Source of the DNA: Simmondsia chinensis
Taxonomy: Eukaryota; Streptophyta; Magnoliopsida; Caryophyllales; Simmondsiaceae
Length of the DNA: 64,000 nt
Direction of reading: 5' to 3'
Assembly: GCA_018398585.1 (NCBI GenBank)
Contig: JAGTTD010000003.1
Location: 10,176,637-10,240,636 of the forward strand
Below, in pieces: positions 1 through 10,419 of the stretch (its first letter is position 1; every line of letters begins with the position of its first letter). Both the position numbers and the translations under genes were made by a program. A model generated the notes under the pieces. The model was not told the DNA's origin, did no database searches, and was given only the letters and a program-made list of their open reading frames with translations.

Positions 1-119
1 TGCAAAACATATTTTTAAAAGGGAAACTTGAAACCACACAATTTATCAAACACTCTAGAAACGATATTCTCATTGTTCAAATATATGATAATGATATAGT
101 GTTGGGGTGCTACTAATCC

Positions 120-1015
120 ATCTCTTTGTGAAGAACTTGCAAATTTTATGAATAGAAAATTCGAAATGAGCATGATAGAAGAGCTCAACCACTTTCTCGG
201 ATTGCAAATCAAGCAAAGTAAGGAAGGAATTTTCATCAACCAAGCCAAGTACGTCAAGAAGATATTTAATAAATTTGACATGAAAAATTCCAAAGCAATT
301 GCAACTTCAATAAGCTCAATGCTAAAGCTAGACATGGATGAAAAAGGTAAAAAGGTGGATCAAAAGGTATATGAAGGTATGATTGGATCCCTTCTTTATC
401 TTACAACGAGTAGACTCAATATCTTGTTTAAATGAGTGCATATGTGGTTGATTTCATTCCATCTTAGGGGCAAGTCGGTCTCTGTCTTCTTTTACTAAGG
501 CTTTCTTTCCCTGCATGTCCAAAAGAATCACTTTTATGCGTGTGAAAAGAATATTTTTATACCTAGCTAGTACTTCGGCTTGTCCTATACTAAGTGTGAT
601 ATATTTCACATAGCCGGATATAGTGATGCGGATTATGCCGATTCAAAAGGTTAACTAGAAATTGACTACTAGAACTTGTTAATTTTTTTGTTATGCTTTA
701 GTGTCATGGCTTAGCCAAAAGAATAACATAAAATAAAAATTGTTGCCTCGTCCTCCTTAGAAGCCAAATACATTGCTTGTCAAAGTCATTGTGCTCAAAT
801 ATCGAGGTTAATACATTAATTTGATGACTAAGACATTCACATTGATCATGCTCCTATTATGTGTGATAAGGCTAGTACAATATGCTTAACCAAAACTCCA
901 GCTCAATGTTTTAGAACCAATCATATAGAGGTAGACATCATATAATTCGTGATCATGTGTCTAAAGAAGATGTCGCTATAAAATTTATCTCCACAAATGA
1001 TCAATAATTAGACAC
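120..1015 (+). pseudogene. copia pol remnant: end of reverse transcriptase and RNase H
   Basis: The longest open piece is 148-435. It carries the copia motifs LNHFLGLQIKQ and YEGMIGSLLYLT, which lie after the YVDD box in intact pol proteins; the YVDD box itself is upstream of the window. After the stop at 433 the homology continues in several frames: a DYADSKG-like RNase H motif near 630-650, an EAKYIACQSH-like stretch near 760-790, and a THYIEVD/RDHVSKEDV-like stretch near 915-975. Many stops and frameshifts make this a dead gene. The protein would have copied element RNA into DNA in virus-like particles. Confidence 0.85.
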
Positions 1016-2024
1016 TTTTATTAGCCCTCTATATGGAACTATTTGGTGATACTAAAAGAAGGATTGACATACTGAAATATCATACTTGTGTACATTAATT
1101 TCATACAAATGATTATATTCAAAATAGCTCTCAAAGATTTAAAATATGGACCTCAATTGTCCAAATATTCTTATCCAATCCAATATATATTAGTACTTGG
1201 AACCTGTTTTTAAAGGAAACATTAAAATTGAGTCACATTCGATCTCTATTTAAAAAAAAATGTGTTATGAGAAATACGAATTTCCCCAAAGTTTAAAACT
1301 CGAGCTTTGTAAAAAATTTTCATTTTCACCTCATTGAGATATACAAAAATGAGTGACAAAAGAGGTGAAACTATACTTTAGCATATCAAGCTACATCTAC
1401 AAATACTACCTTTTATGTTTTGACCTTTAATGTGTATAGGTCTGTCAATTTCCAATATTATTGATAAGGGGAGAAAATGCAAATGTGACTCCCTTCACTT
1501 ATTACTTTTTGTTGATGACAAAGGGGAAGAGAGATTGGTGTTGTTTATGTTGCTTTTAACATTGCGCAAATCATTCCCTATCAAAATACTACCCATATAT
1601 CATGAAGGAGAAAGAAATACCAAACACAGTGCATCATATTGATTTATTCTCTTTTTCTTATGGCAAAGGGGGAGAGAAGTTGGTGTTTAGATAATTCATC
1701 CGGTAAAAGTGGTTATTGGTGTAAGTTATTAAATATTTAACGCCTAAAATGCATCGACCATGTTATGTAGTTTGTGCTTGCTTAAGTTATAGTAAATATG
1801 ACATTCATATTAAGCTCTTGAATGCTTTATTTCCAACATGCACACATAGGGGAAGATACTGGAGTTTGATTTTTAACATGTTATATATAACTCCATGACT
1901 TGATATAATGCGAGAATTTGTATGATTTGATTAGTCAATATTTTTATAATGAATTCTATACTTCAACTTTCATAATTTTTAAGAGAAAACACCAAATGCT
2001 TGTCATCTTCAAAAAGGGGGAGAT
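1016..2024 (+). other. Sirevirus 3' untranslated spacer with multiple polypurine tracts
   Basis: No convincing gene. Purine tracts of similar wording recur: AAGGGGAGAAAA (about 1468), AAAGGGGAAGAGAGA (about 1520), AAAGGGGGAGAGAAG (about 1665), AGGGGAAGA (about 1849) and AAAAAGGGGGAGA (2011-2023). Only the last touches the LTR and should be the functional plus-strand primer. The short open frame 1430-1642 has no recognisable domain and is probably chance. Confidence 0.7.
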
Positions 2025-3582
2025 TGTTGGCCCTAAATGCCATTTACATTGTAATTTTGATAATAATAATCATTTAGTGAGTCATTATGTTTTTAAATTG
2101 TTCTAATCTCGTTTGAAAGTGACCCAAAAGAAACTAGGGACAAAAACAAGATTAATCATGTTGATGTCAAGCTTTCCAAGACAATGGATCAAGGAAAAAA
2201 TGATCAAGGTTGAACAGAAGATTCAACCAAAATCAAGAGAACAAGATTCAAGTCCAGGCGCTTTATATTGTTTTTTTTTTTTTTTTTTTTGACTTAGGAT
2301 TGTGAAAATGAGTCAAAATCTCATTGTTGATATGTGATGCTACAACAAAAATATTTTTGAAATATTTATGAAATTTGATTTTCAAATATTATTTGAAAAA
2401 TACTCAAGTCAAATTCAAGCTAATCAAGTTTTTTAATATGGATATTTTAAATTGGCATTATGAAAAGCATGTCCAAAAATAACAAGATCAAAAATTTTAC
2501 TAGAGTGATATTTTAGCTTGGTTTGGAAATCATTGATTCAAATGAATAAGCTAAATATGGAAATTAATTTAAAAAGTAAGCTAATATGGTAAATGAATCA
2601 AGCTAAATGGTCAAAATTCGTTCAAATCCACGCGGGCATGCTGAGTATTGACACGCAACAAAGGTGTGTTGACACAAAGACATGCAGTAGCCATCTCAAG
2701 CTTCTGTGTGTGACACATAAAGGCTGTGTGTCGACACACACATCTGCAACTGCTACGACGACTATATTTTAAATCTGATTTCTTTACAATTTTTTTTTTA
2801 AAGTTTTCCAACAGCTCCTATGTCTTCTTAGCCAGGGCTTAAATTCTTTGATAAAATCATCCAATTCTTCAAGCTTTCATTTATCAAAAAGTTCTTTTGT
2901 TCAACATGTGCTTTAAGATTTTAATCTATTGTTTTTCTTGAAGTTTTCTTGAGTATCACTAGTTCTCTTAATTGCTTATTATTTGAACGTAATTGGCAAT
3001 ATCCTTAGCTTTGGCTAAGCTTGATTTATTGTTAATTCACTCTTGAATAGAGTGAAAATTTCATGGCCTTAATTCTTTTTATTGTTAGATCTTAAGCCTA
3101 CTGTTACAAAAGATTCACTTGTAAAAAGTTGGGTTTTGAGCCTACATACAAAGCGACTGGTTATAAAGGTTGGATCATGAGCCTAAGTTTTTAAAAGGAT
3201 TATCAAGCTTAGTAAAAGGCTCAAGTGACAAAGAGTAGTCACTTGGGGAGTGGACTAGCTTCCTGGTTGAAAGTGAACCACAATAAAAATCATTGTGCAT
3301 CATTTTCTTCTTGCCTTTATTTTTTATATTTATATTCATTGTTTATTTTTTAATTTAATTTTTGGTTCTTAAAATCTAAATTTTTATTTTATTGTGAAAG
3401 AACCTAATTCACCCCCCCCCCCTCCTCTTAGGTTGCTATTTTTATATTTATGTTCATTGTTTATTTTTCAATTTAATTTTTGGTTCTTAAAATCTAAATT
3501 TTTATTTTATTGTGAAAGAACCTAATTCAACCCCCCCCCCCCCCCCCCCCCCCCTCCTCTTAGGTTGCTCTTTGGGACTTCA
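2025..3582 (+). repeat. 3' LTR of the Sirevirus-like element
   Basis: Begins TGTTGG right after the polypurine tract and ends GGGACTTCA at 3582. A second copy of the same LTR lies inverted at 18322-19693, which fixes both ends. The last 250 bases are a 118-base tandem duplication. The LTR contains GTGTGTCGACACAC-type palindromes near 2640-2750. Confidence 0.82.
3321..3570 (+). repeat. 118-bp tandem duplication with long poly-C tracts at the LTR end
   Basis: Block 1 (3321-3438) and block 2 (3439-3570) are nearly identical. They differ mainly in the C run: 11 Cs at 3412-3422 and 24 Cs at 3531-3554. The inverted solo LTR at 18322 has one copy only, so the duplication arose in this copy or its lineage. 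Confidence 0.85.
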
Positions 3583-4358
3583 AACCAGAACAAGTAGAAA
3601 GAAACCTCTTCTTCCTTAGACCCTTGCCCATAGTTATGTCCGTATGTGAGAAAGAACTTGACGAAGGTTTCATAACCAGTGGGAAAATTGGTCTCAAGAA
3701 AAGAAGAAGCAAAGACTTCAGCCTCTTTTGAGACAAAGGAATTTTTGGACAGTTCAACTTCCCCTAGAGAAAGGCTTGTTACGGCCACTATGTCTTCTGA
3801 GATGATCCCATGAAAACCCTGAGGAAGGATAAAAGCATTATGATAGACATTCCAATAGCATGTTAGGGCTATCATGATTGGATAGTCATACCTGAGTGCA
3901 ATCTTGGAAAGCGTAATGGCTTCGTAAATGCAAAGATTCTTCCATTTTTCCTTGTAGTTGAGTGTCAAGCGATCCACCCAATCAGTGTATCACTTTGCCA
4001 AGAAAGCCCACCCCATGAAGGTGGTAGAATCTTTGCAGATGCATCTTCCTTTCCAAGAATGGCCTGCACAAATAGTACAAAGCAACGGGGAGTCATCATT
4101 ATAAGGAAATATGCCCTCGAGGCTGCGAACATCAAACGAGGGGTCAAAGTTTGGCCCTAGGGTACATGGTTTGTAGGAAGAAGAAGGACCATTCTCGGTT
4201 ATCTAAGAAAGGTCCTCCATAATAGTATTGAGGTCAATAGGGTTTTGGAGTATGTTTGAAACCATTGAAACATCTGATTAAACTAAACGTGTCAATTGCT
4301 TTATAGGGTTGTCAGCCTAAGGAATGGAGGCAGAAAAAGCATAGGTGATTTGAGCCAT
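3583..4358 (-). pseudogene. antisense PMD (plant mobile domain) gene, copy A, truncated
   Basis: On the minus strand a start codon at 4358-4356 opens a gene related to aminotransferase-like plant mobile domain proteins. Recognisable parts are WKNLCIYEAITLS, the ISEDIVAVTSLSL stretch (family pattern TLEDV..L.GL) and GQGSKEEEVSFYLFW (family pattern FL.YWL..F). There is a stop about 13 codons after the start and others further on; the longest clean piece is 3977-3583. The C-terminal half is missing because the Sirevirus LTR joins at 3582. The second copy (20773-7618) shows what followed. PMD proteins occur in plant transposons and as host proteins; their biochemical role is unclear. Family assignment is by motif wording only. 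Confidence 0.6.
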
Positions 4359-4510
4359 TATTAATGGTTTGAAGGATTCCAAAATTTCTAAGGATGAAAT
4401 TAGCAATAGAGAATGAAGGTTCAAAAGATGAGAGCAAGTGTTTAAGCACTTGATCATAACGGAAAGAGAGAACAAAGCAAAAAGTAAAATTTTCAAAGCC
4501 CTAACTATCA

Positions 4511-4526
4511 TATTTATAGACACGTG
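4511..4526 (-). promoter_or_regulatory. probable promoter of antisense PMD gene A (TATA box and G-box)
   Basis: Read on the minus strand, CACGTG (4526-4521) is followed by TATAAATA (4518-4511), about 150 bases before the start codon at 4358. The second unit has TATAATATG at 20940-20932 in the same place, so the TATA element is shared while the G-box is changed to CGCGTG-like sequence. The block lies between the gene and the plus-strand LTR. Confidence 0.5.
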
Positions 4527-4650
4527 GGAACGAAGAAAGATGAAATGTCGAATAGTGCTCTCTCAAGCTTCCTGTAGCCGTTAGAAGTCAAATCAGACCG
4601 ATTTTTACCCGTTGAAAATCTAAAATTACCAACGGCTAAAAGGGGGCATT

Positions 4651-5427
4651 TGTTTACACCCCAAATTCAAGGGAATTGGGACAATGCCGTTCTAAAGTAA
4701 AACATGATGCGCTAATCACGTAAGGCCATCCCCACGGGGTGCTAGGCTTTTATATGATAAGACAATGATGTCTCAAGCCCAGTTGCTTGAGAAGTTAAAA
4801 CCCCTTAAAAGGTATCAACAACTCTAGATGGTTGAAGGGGTCAAGGAGGCTCGAGCTCGAGAGGCTTCTTAGAAGGCTGCATGACGGGTTAATCTAAAGC
4901 TCGAGAAAGTTACTTGGAGTGCAACTCCAGCTACGTGGGCCTCATGCCTATCCAACAGAACATGGGGCATATAGAAGGAACTCCAATGGGTTATGCAAAC
5001 ATGGGGCTTCTAGAAAGACGCTTGATCACACAATTTCAAGGCATGTTCAACTCCCATTCAGTGCGCCAAAGAAGCTTGCCAAAAGACGTGGGAATGAAAT
5101 GCCGAAGGAGTAGGATGCAGCAATTGTTTTCATTTTCTATAAAATTAGATGCTATTGTAGTTTTCAACTGTCCAGCACCATTATACAAACTTCTTCAAGT
5201 TTCTTTACAACACACTTGTGCTTCTTACCTAGGAGTAGCGTAATTTAGCCTCGCTTAGCGTAACATAGATCATCTTTGTACTTGCTTTCTTCAAGCAATA
5301 AAATTATTCAATTTTAGGTATGAACTCTTTGTTTTAATCTGTTGCCACAATCAACGAGTTGAGAATTGAGGTGTTGGTTTAAGGCGTTGATAGTCAAGGC
5401 TTGACCTTGATTGCGTTGGTCTTAACA
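4651..5427 (+). repeat. LTR A of the PMD-carrying element
   Basis: Starts TGTTTACACCCC right after the purine tract AAAAGGGGGCA (4638-4648). The homologous LTR B starts at 21064 after AAAGGGGGCA. A polyadenylation-type AATAAAA lies at about 5300. I place the end at TTAACA (5427) because TGGTGCCACTAC follows, a plausible but unconfirmed primer-binding site. The small open frames inside (4914-5243) are not genes. Confidence 0.65.
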
Positions 5428-5715
5428 CTGGTGCCACTACTTAATAAGTTAGGCAAACTTAGGTTTGCATTACTATTTAAGGGCTTTAATGACCAAGGCT
5501 TCCTTGATTGCATTGCTCTTCGTCCAGCAACCTAGATATGGTTTACTCCATCTAAATCTTACCAAACTCTAACTCATTCGATTTATTCCAAGTCAAGGGT
5601 GCCAGGCCTAAAAATCTTATTGACTCAGGCTAGTAAGGTGTCTTTGGGCTTTGCTTCGTCACTGTAATTGCCACTTCAGTTAGGTCCATATTCTTTAATT
5701 TTCTGTCTTATATAT
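5428..5715 (+). other. leader of the PMD-carrying element
   Basis: Non-coding sequence homologous to 21846-22185. It contains repeated 'caaggcttgaccttgattgc'-like wording. It is interrupted near 5716 by an inserted repeat and resumes near 7500. Confidence 0.5.
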
Positions 5716-7500
5716 ATATGTATATTGATGCGATTTTTTACTAGCAAGTGCACTAGTCGCTTCAAGTAATACAAAGTGAGTAGAATATCGTTCCCACGAG
5801 GATTGCTGAGTAAGTACTAAAATTAATAGCTTTAATACTATTTGAAAAATCGAAAAATTGGTGATTTTGATATGAACTAAAATAAAATAAAATAAAAAGT
5901 TAAAACTAGACTAGTATGAGCCGATTTAAGATTTTTTTTTTTTTTGTTAATAAAGTCTAAGGCATCCGATTTCACCTTGGTTGCATCAATACGCCTTTTC
6001 TATTCTCGATATTCAAGTTGTTACTGTGTGTTGATGGTTGAAAATCCTAATTTACTAAACATTCTTTTTCGAGCAACATTTAGTGTACTCTTTAACATAT
6101 TAACCCATCACTTTCGTGCATGAATTTAAATAAGAAAAGAGTTATAAAAGCTCTATGATTTTCTTTTAAAAACCACACAAATCGCGTTAATCTCTCTCGA
6201 GCATTCGCCAAATTTGTGGTGCTTATCACCTCAGCACTCATCATAAATCTCCTTTCGGTCTCATTATGAATCATTACGGGCCTTAAATGGTGATCAAGCA
6301 TTTAAAACTTATTAAGAACAATGATAAGCACTTCAACAACGCAATAACATAAACATTGAATACCTTGAATTAGAGATGAGCATATTTTACAACTTAGGCC
6401 TCATCGTAGCCTTAGATTAATAAAATTAGTTCATGTTAAACTTAATATTAAACATTAAAAACATCAAAATACATGAACTAATGACGAAAAATGAAAAAAC
6501 AAACAAAAAATTAAAAAAAAAATGAAAATTACCAAGAACAGGTCAGGGTCTGCCTGCACAGACCCGACCTGTTCTCCACCCTTTTTCACTCGAGTTTTTT
6601 GTATTTTTTGGTCTAAAACCTTGATGAATAAGCTCCTTGCAACATCCCCTATTTATAAAAGTAGGATTGGGATAAAAAAATTGGACAAAATCTCAAATAT
6701 CAGCTCCCATTTTTGCATCCTGAGACAATTCTGCGGTTCTGATTTTTTATTGTTTTTCTTGATTTTTTCTACACTCCACCGCCCAAATTCTGCTCCAAAA
6801 CATCATATTGATGTTTTTTGATGTTTTTAAAATGAATTTGGTTGAAAAAAATTGAGTTTTAATTGCCAAAATGCAAGTTGTTCATGAAAAGATGAAATCT
6901 GTCAAAATTTTCTGCAACTGATTTTCAGCTCGTTTTTCTCCATTTTTTCACGAAATTATCCACCCAAATGCTGCATAAATATGTTAAAAAGATGTTAAAT
7001 AACTTATTTAAGCTTTGTTTCAGTGAATTTAGTTGAAAAACTTTTCCAAAATCGAGCTGCTGCAAGTTGAGAATTTTTGTATATTTTTCGAATTTTTCTG
7101 GGTTTTTTTTATGTAAAAGAGTGCTTAAAATATATTTAAGTAATGTTTAATTGTATTATACAATACATAAAAGATGAATAATGAGGATAAAAGCTTAAAT
7201 TTTAGCTAAAAAATTAATGCAAAACTTGTGAAATAGGGTGTAAGTTAGGTGTTCTTTATAATTTTGTATAATTTTTGTTATTATTTTGCAATTTTTTTAT
7301 TTATCTTGCTTTTACTTGTTGATATTAATGATAAAACTAGCAAGATTTAATACAAAATTGGTGTTTTTGGAATAAAGCAGCAAAATAGTCAAAACCGAGC
7401 AAAAACGAGCAAAAGTGATAAAAATTAGAATTAAAATAGTTAAAAATGTATTAAAATGATATAAATAAATATATACAAATTTAAGGTTATCATATATATA
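5716..7500. repeat. unclassified inserted repeat, about 1.8 kb
   Basis: This block is absent from the second unit (compare 22185-22245), so it is an insertion. The flanks are TA-rich on both sides, which hides any TSD. Near its left end is GCAAGTGCACTAG and TATCGTTCCCACGAGG, wording that recurs in dispersed repeats of many plant genomes. No transposase or polyprotein is visible, and the open frames inside (6092-6301, 6522-6821, 7312-7542) have no recognisable domain. Ends are approximate. Confidence 0.45.
6535..6575. repeat. 41-bp near-perfect hairpin
   Basis: AGAACAGGTC and GGGTCTG pair with CAGACCC and GACCTGTTCT around the loop CCTGCA, with a single unpaired A at 6545. It is GC-rich inside an AT-rich repeat. 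Confidence 0.85.
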
Positions 7501-7617
7501 TACAATAAAAGTTTCCTTAATTTGAGCATAAGTAGAATCCACATTAATTGCAAGCCGAAGTCAGATTCACCAAAAGCATCATCCATTTTTCATCAAGAAG
7601 GTTGCTTCCATACATTT

Positions 7618-8522
7618 TCAGAAAAGTTGAGTCCTAATCCTAACTAGTGACTCTTCTATGCTTGTTAACTGGTTGGTTTCCTCATTCAACCATTGATCCA
7701 CTGAATCGGCCTCCTCTTGAAGGGTTTGTTGTTCTTTCTTAGCTTCCTCTGCTGCCTTCTCAAGCTATCCAACTCTTGAGTCTTGAAGAGCGCATTGTTG
7801 TTGAGGAGATGTAAGTTGACCCCTAAGTTAATCTAACTGTTGCTCCAATTGATGGACCTGATCCTCTAGGCTCTTAATGTCTTGAGCTTGATGATTTTGC
7901 ACATCCTTGGCTACTTGAAGTTCTTCAAATAGGAGCTACAAGCCCCCAAGGCCAACTGAGTGCCCAAGGTCCTTGATGGAAGCCTGACACTGCCGCTTTT
8001 GTTAAAGAAGTGTTGGGACCTCTTGAGAAATTCTGATGAGCATCCTCTCCAATGCCTCAAGCTCCTTGGCAATTGTAGGTGCCACCTTGGGGTCTTCCTT
8101 TAAGGTCTTCATGACAGAAAGAGCTTCTCAGTGATTGGCATCCACAGCTAGAGAGTAGACAGGGAGATGAGCTAACTCTCCTACCCTCTAGAATCTTAGA
8201 GAAATGCTTTGATCCAACTGCTATAATACCAGTCTTTCATTGGCCCCTAGCTTCCGTAAAGGGGAAGAAATCCTTATTCAAGTAGGGGGAGGAGTGGACC
8301 TTCATGGCTATTCTTATCAAAACATCAGAAGTGTCAGAAATGAACCTCAACTTTGGAATCAAACCAGAGTATGAACCAATTCATTGTTCAAATAATAAGA
8401 GCTGCAAGCTAGAGAAGGAATATTATAGCTTCATGGACCCCTATAACAGCAACTGAAGGCATCCTTGAAAGTGGGAAAGGGACTTGAATGAGTTCCTATC
8501 TTGAAGGAACCAAAGGGGGAGC
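7618..8522 (-). pseudogene. antisense PMD gene copy B, C-terminal coiled-coil part
   Basis: Read on the minus strand from 8522, this continues the gene interrupted by the copia element (8523-17293). Around 7920-7640 it encodes a glutamine- and glutamate-rich heptad-like region (for example DIKSLEDQVHQLEQQL and EKAAEEAKKEQQTLQEE), typical of a coiled coil. A few in-frame stops break it, and the likely natural stop is at 7618-7620. Soon after, the leader sequence shared with 22245-22310 begins. Nothing enzymatic is recognisable. The order PMD then coiled coil is seen in other plant PMD proteins. Confidence that it is one gene with 17299-18321 and 19694-20773 rests on the exact TSD of the intervening copia element. 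Confidence 0.55.
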
Positions 8523-10401
8523 TGGTGAGTGGGCAATTTTAATTTCATAAACTAAAATTACATACAATGATTGTATCAAGTGCAGTGGAATCATAATTTA
8601 AAATTCTTAATTGTAAACATTGACATATTTACAACTCTAATTAAACATAATAACGCATAGCATAGATGACATACCCACAAAAAACAACTAATATGAATCT
8701 AAAAATATAAGTCAAGAAATTTCATACCTCGTTGTAGACCGCAAGTGTAATAGATGCTCCAATGAAACCTCTAAGATCTTCTCTGCAATTCCTCTTAGCA
8801 CCAGACATGTGGACATCGTGAAATCAAGTAATTCTAAAACCATTTTAACAATTAATTTGGAAGAGAGATTTTCTCCTTTTTAATTCTCTAATTAATAAGG
8901 ACGAAACCAAGTGAAAAATTATTCAACCCTAATGAGCTAGATTTCTTATATTTATAGGAGGCTAAAAAATTGATTTATTTTATTTAAAATAAAAATAAAA
9001 TTGTATTTTTAATAAGTCAAAATACCAAATAATTATCCAAACAAGCAATAACATTGCGCAAATAGATTCTTCTCGTCACAGGGTACCATGTGGCACCCTG
9101 TGATTAGCCGGCATCAACAGGCGCGGATCGCCCTAAGGGGCGTCCAGTTAGCAACACGAGTCGCATGCTGATTGGCACACTGGGGGTGACATGGATAGGC
9201 CATTGTGCCAGTCAGCACGCGACACTTATTCGCCTGAACAGTTTTTCCCATTTTTCCCTTTTTATTTTTTTAGTTTATTTATTTTTTGTAGAAATTCATC
9301 TCATGAATTTTTGGGTTTAATAAAAAATAATTTATGGAAATCTTGAATAAATAATTCATCTCATAAATTCTCTTGATTTTTTTGGTGCTTAATTTAGCGA
9401 TTTATGAAAGGGAAATCAAGGAGAATTTATTTCTAGCTCCAAATGGGTCAAATCTAATTATCATCTTATGATAATAATTGATTACCATTTAATGAAATCT
9501 AATTTTACTAAATAAGTTTTATTGCACTCTAGAAACAAATATATTTATTCGTTAAATTTTCATGTAATAGTTTACTTACAATTGACCCTTTATTAAATAT
9601 CCATGAGAAAAATAACTTAAACTATTATTGTCATTCTTTATCACTTTTCCTTCTTAGTTCCCAACTCGCACTTCTTGAATAATTCACTAATACAGAAAAA
9701 CATTTATGTATTAATTTCAAATGTCAAACATATGGAATGCTCTGGCCAAAGTCTCTGGAATCAACTTAAATACTAGCGAATCAACTAAGGGACATTATAC
9801 ATAGTACATTCCTAGCAAAATATTCGTTCCCACTACACTTCATGCAATTACCGAATGAACATAAGATCCCGATTAAACTTAATATCCAGATCTTTTTAGC
9901 ACATCAAAGCAATTAACATTCAATGCACAAGTTCGACCTATTTCTCGGATTTAGAGTCATTATATAAACAAAATATAAATGAGTTTCTCACTTCCAATAG
10001 TAGCGTAAAAACAAGTAAATCACTTGGTCAATTTAGTGTAACAATTTCATTGTAATACACCAACATTCTGGATCACCATCCACATAACTATGACAAGTTA
10101 TCTAAATGTTATATTATAGTTTTAGTAGACAAGTAGCCAAAACTCAACACTAACTATGAACTGATTATTAAATAAAATTTTAAACTGTTATTAGTCTATC
10201 CGTGGCATAATATCATTACCACTAAAACAAATATACCAAATGTCATTTAAGGACTATGTCCATCTCATGGTCCATGCTTTGAAAGAAAACAACATCTCAT
10301 GAATAAAAAGAACTCGTAAACATATAGACAACAAAAAAACTTTTTTATTCGCTAATAAAATATTCATATAAATTGGGTTCCCTAGAACACCGGTTCTAAT
10401 A
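8523..10401 (-). repeat. 3' LTR of the minus-strand copia element
   Basis: Matches 15471-17293 over its whole length with frequent substitutions. On the minus strand it starts TATTAGAACC and ends near CACTCACCA. The other LTR ends CCGCCCAACA, so the usual TGTTGG..CCAACA termini have drifted. Confidence 0.9.
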
Positions 10402-10419
10402 ATCTCCCACTTGTCCTAA

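Larger units (their letters stand above)
1..3582 (+). mobile_element. Sirevirus-like Ty1/copia retrotransposon, 3' portion (element runs off the left edge)
   Basis: The order is a copia reverse transcriptase C-terminus (148-435), a decayed RNase H (to about 1010), about 1 kb of non-coding DNA with repeated purine tracts, then a polypurine tract at 2011-2023 and a long 3' LTR starting TGTTGG at 2025. A long spacer and multiplied polypurine tracts before the 3' LTR are traits of the Sirevirus (SIRE/Maximus) lineage. The right end abuts the minus-strand PMD gene at 3583, where the target reads AACCA, as in the uninterrupted second copy near 20070. The left LTR and left TSD lie outside the window. 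Lineage is inferred from RT wording and 3' architecture. Confidence 0.8.
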
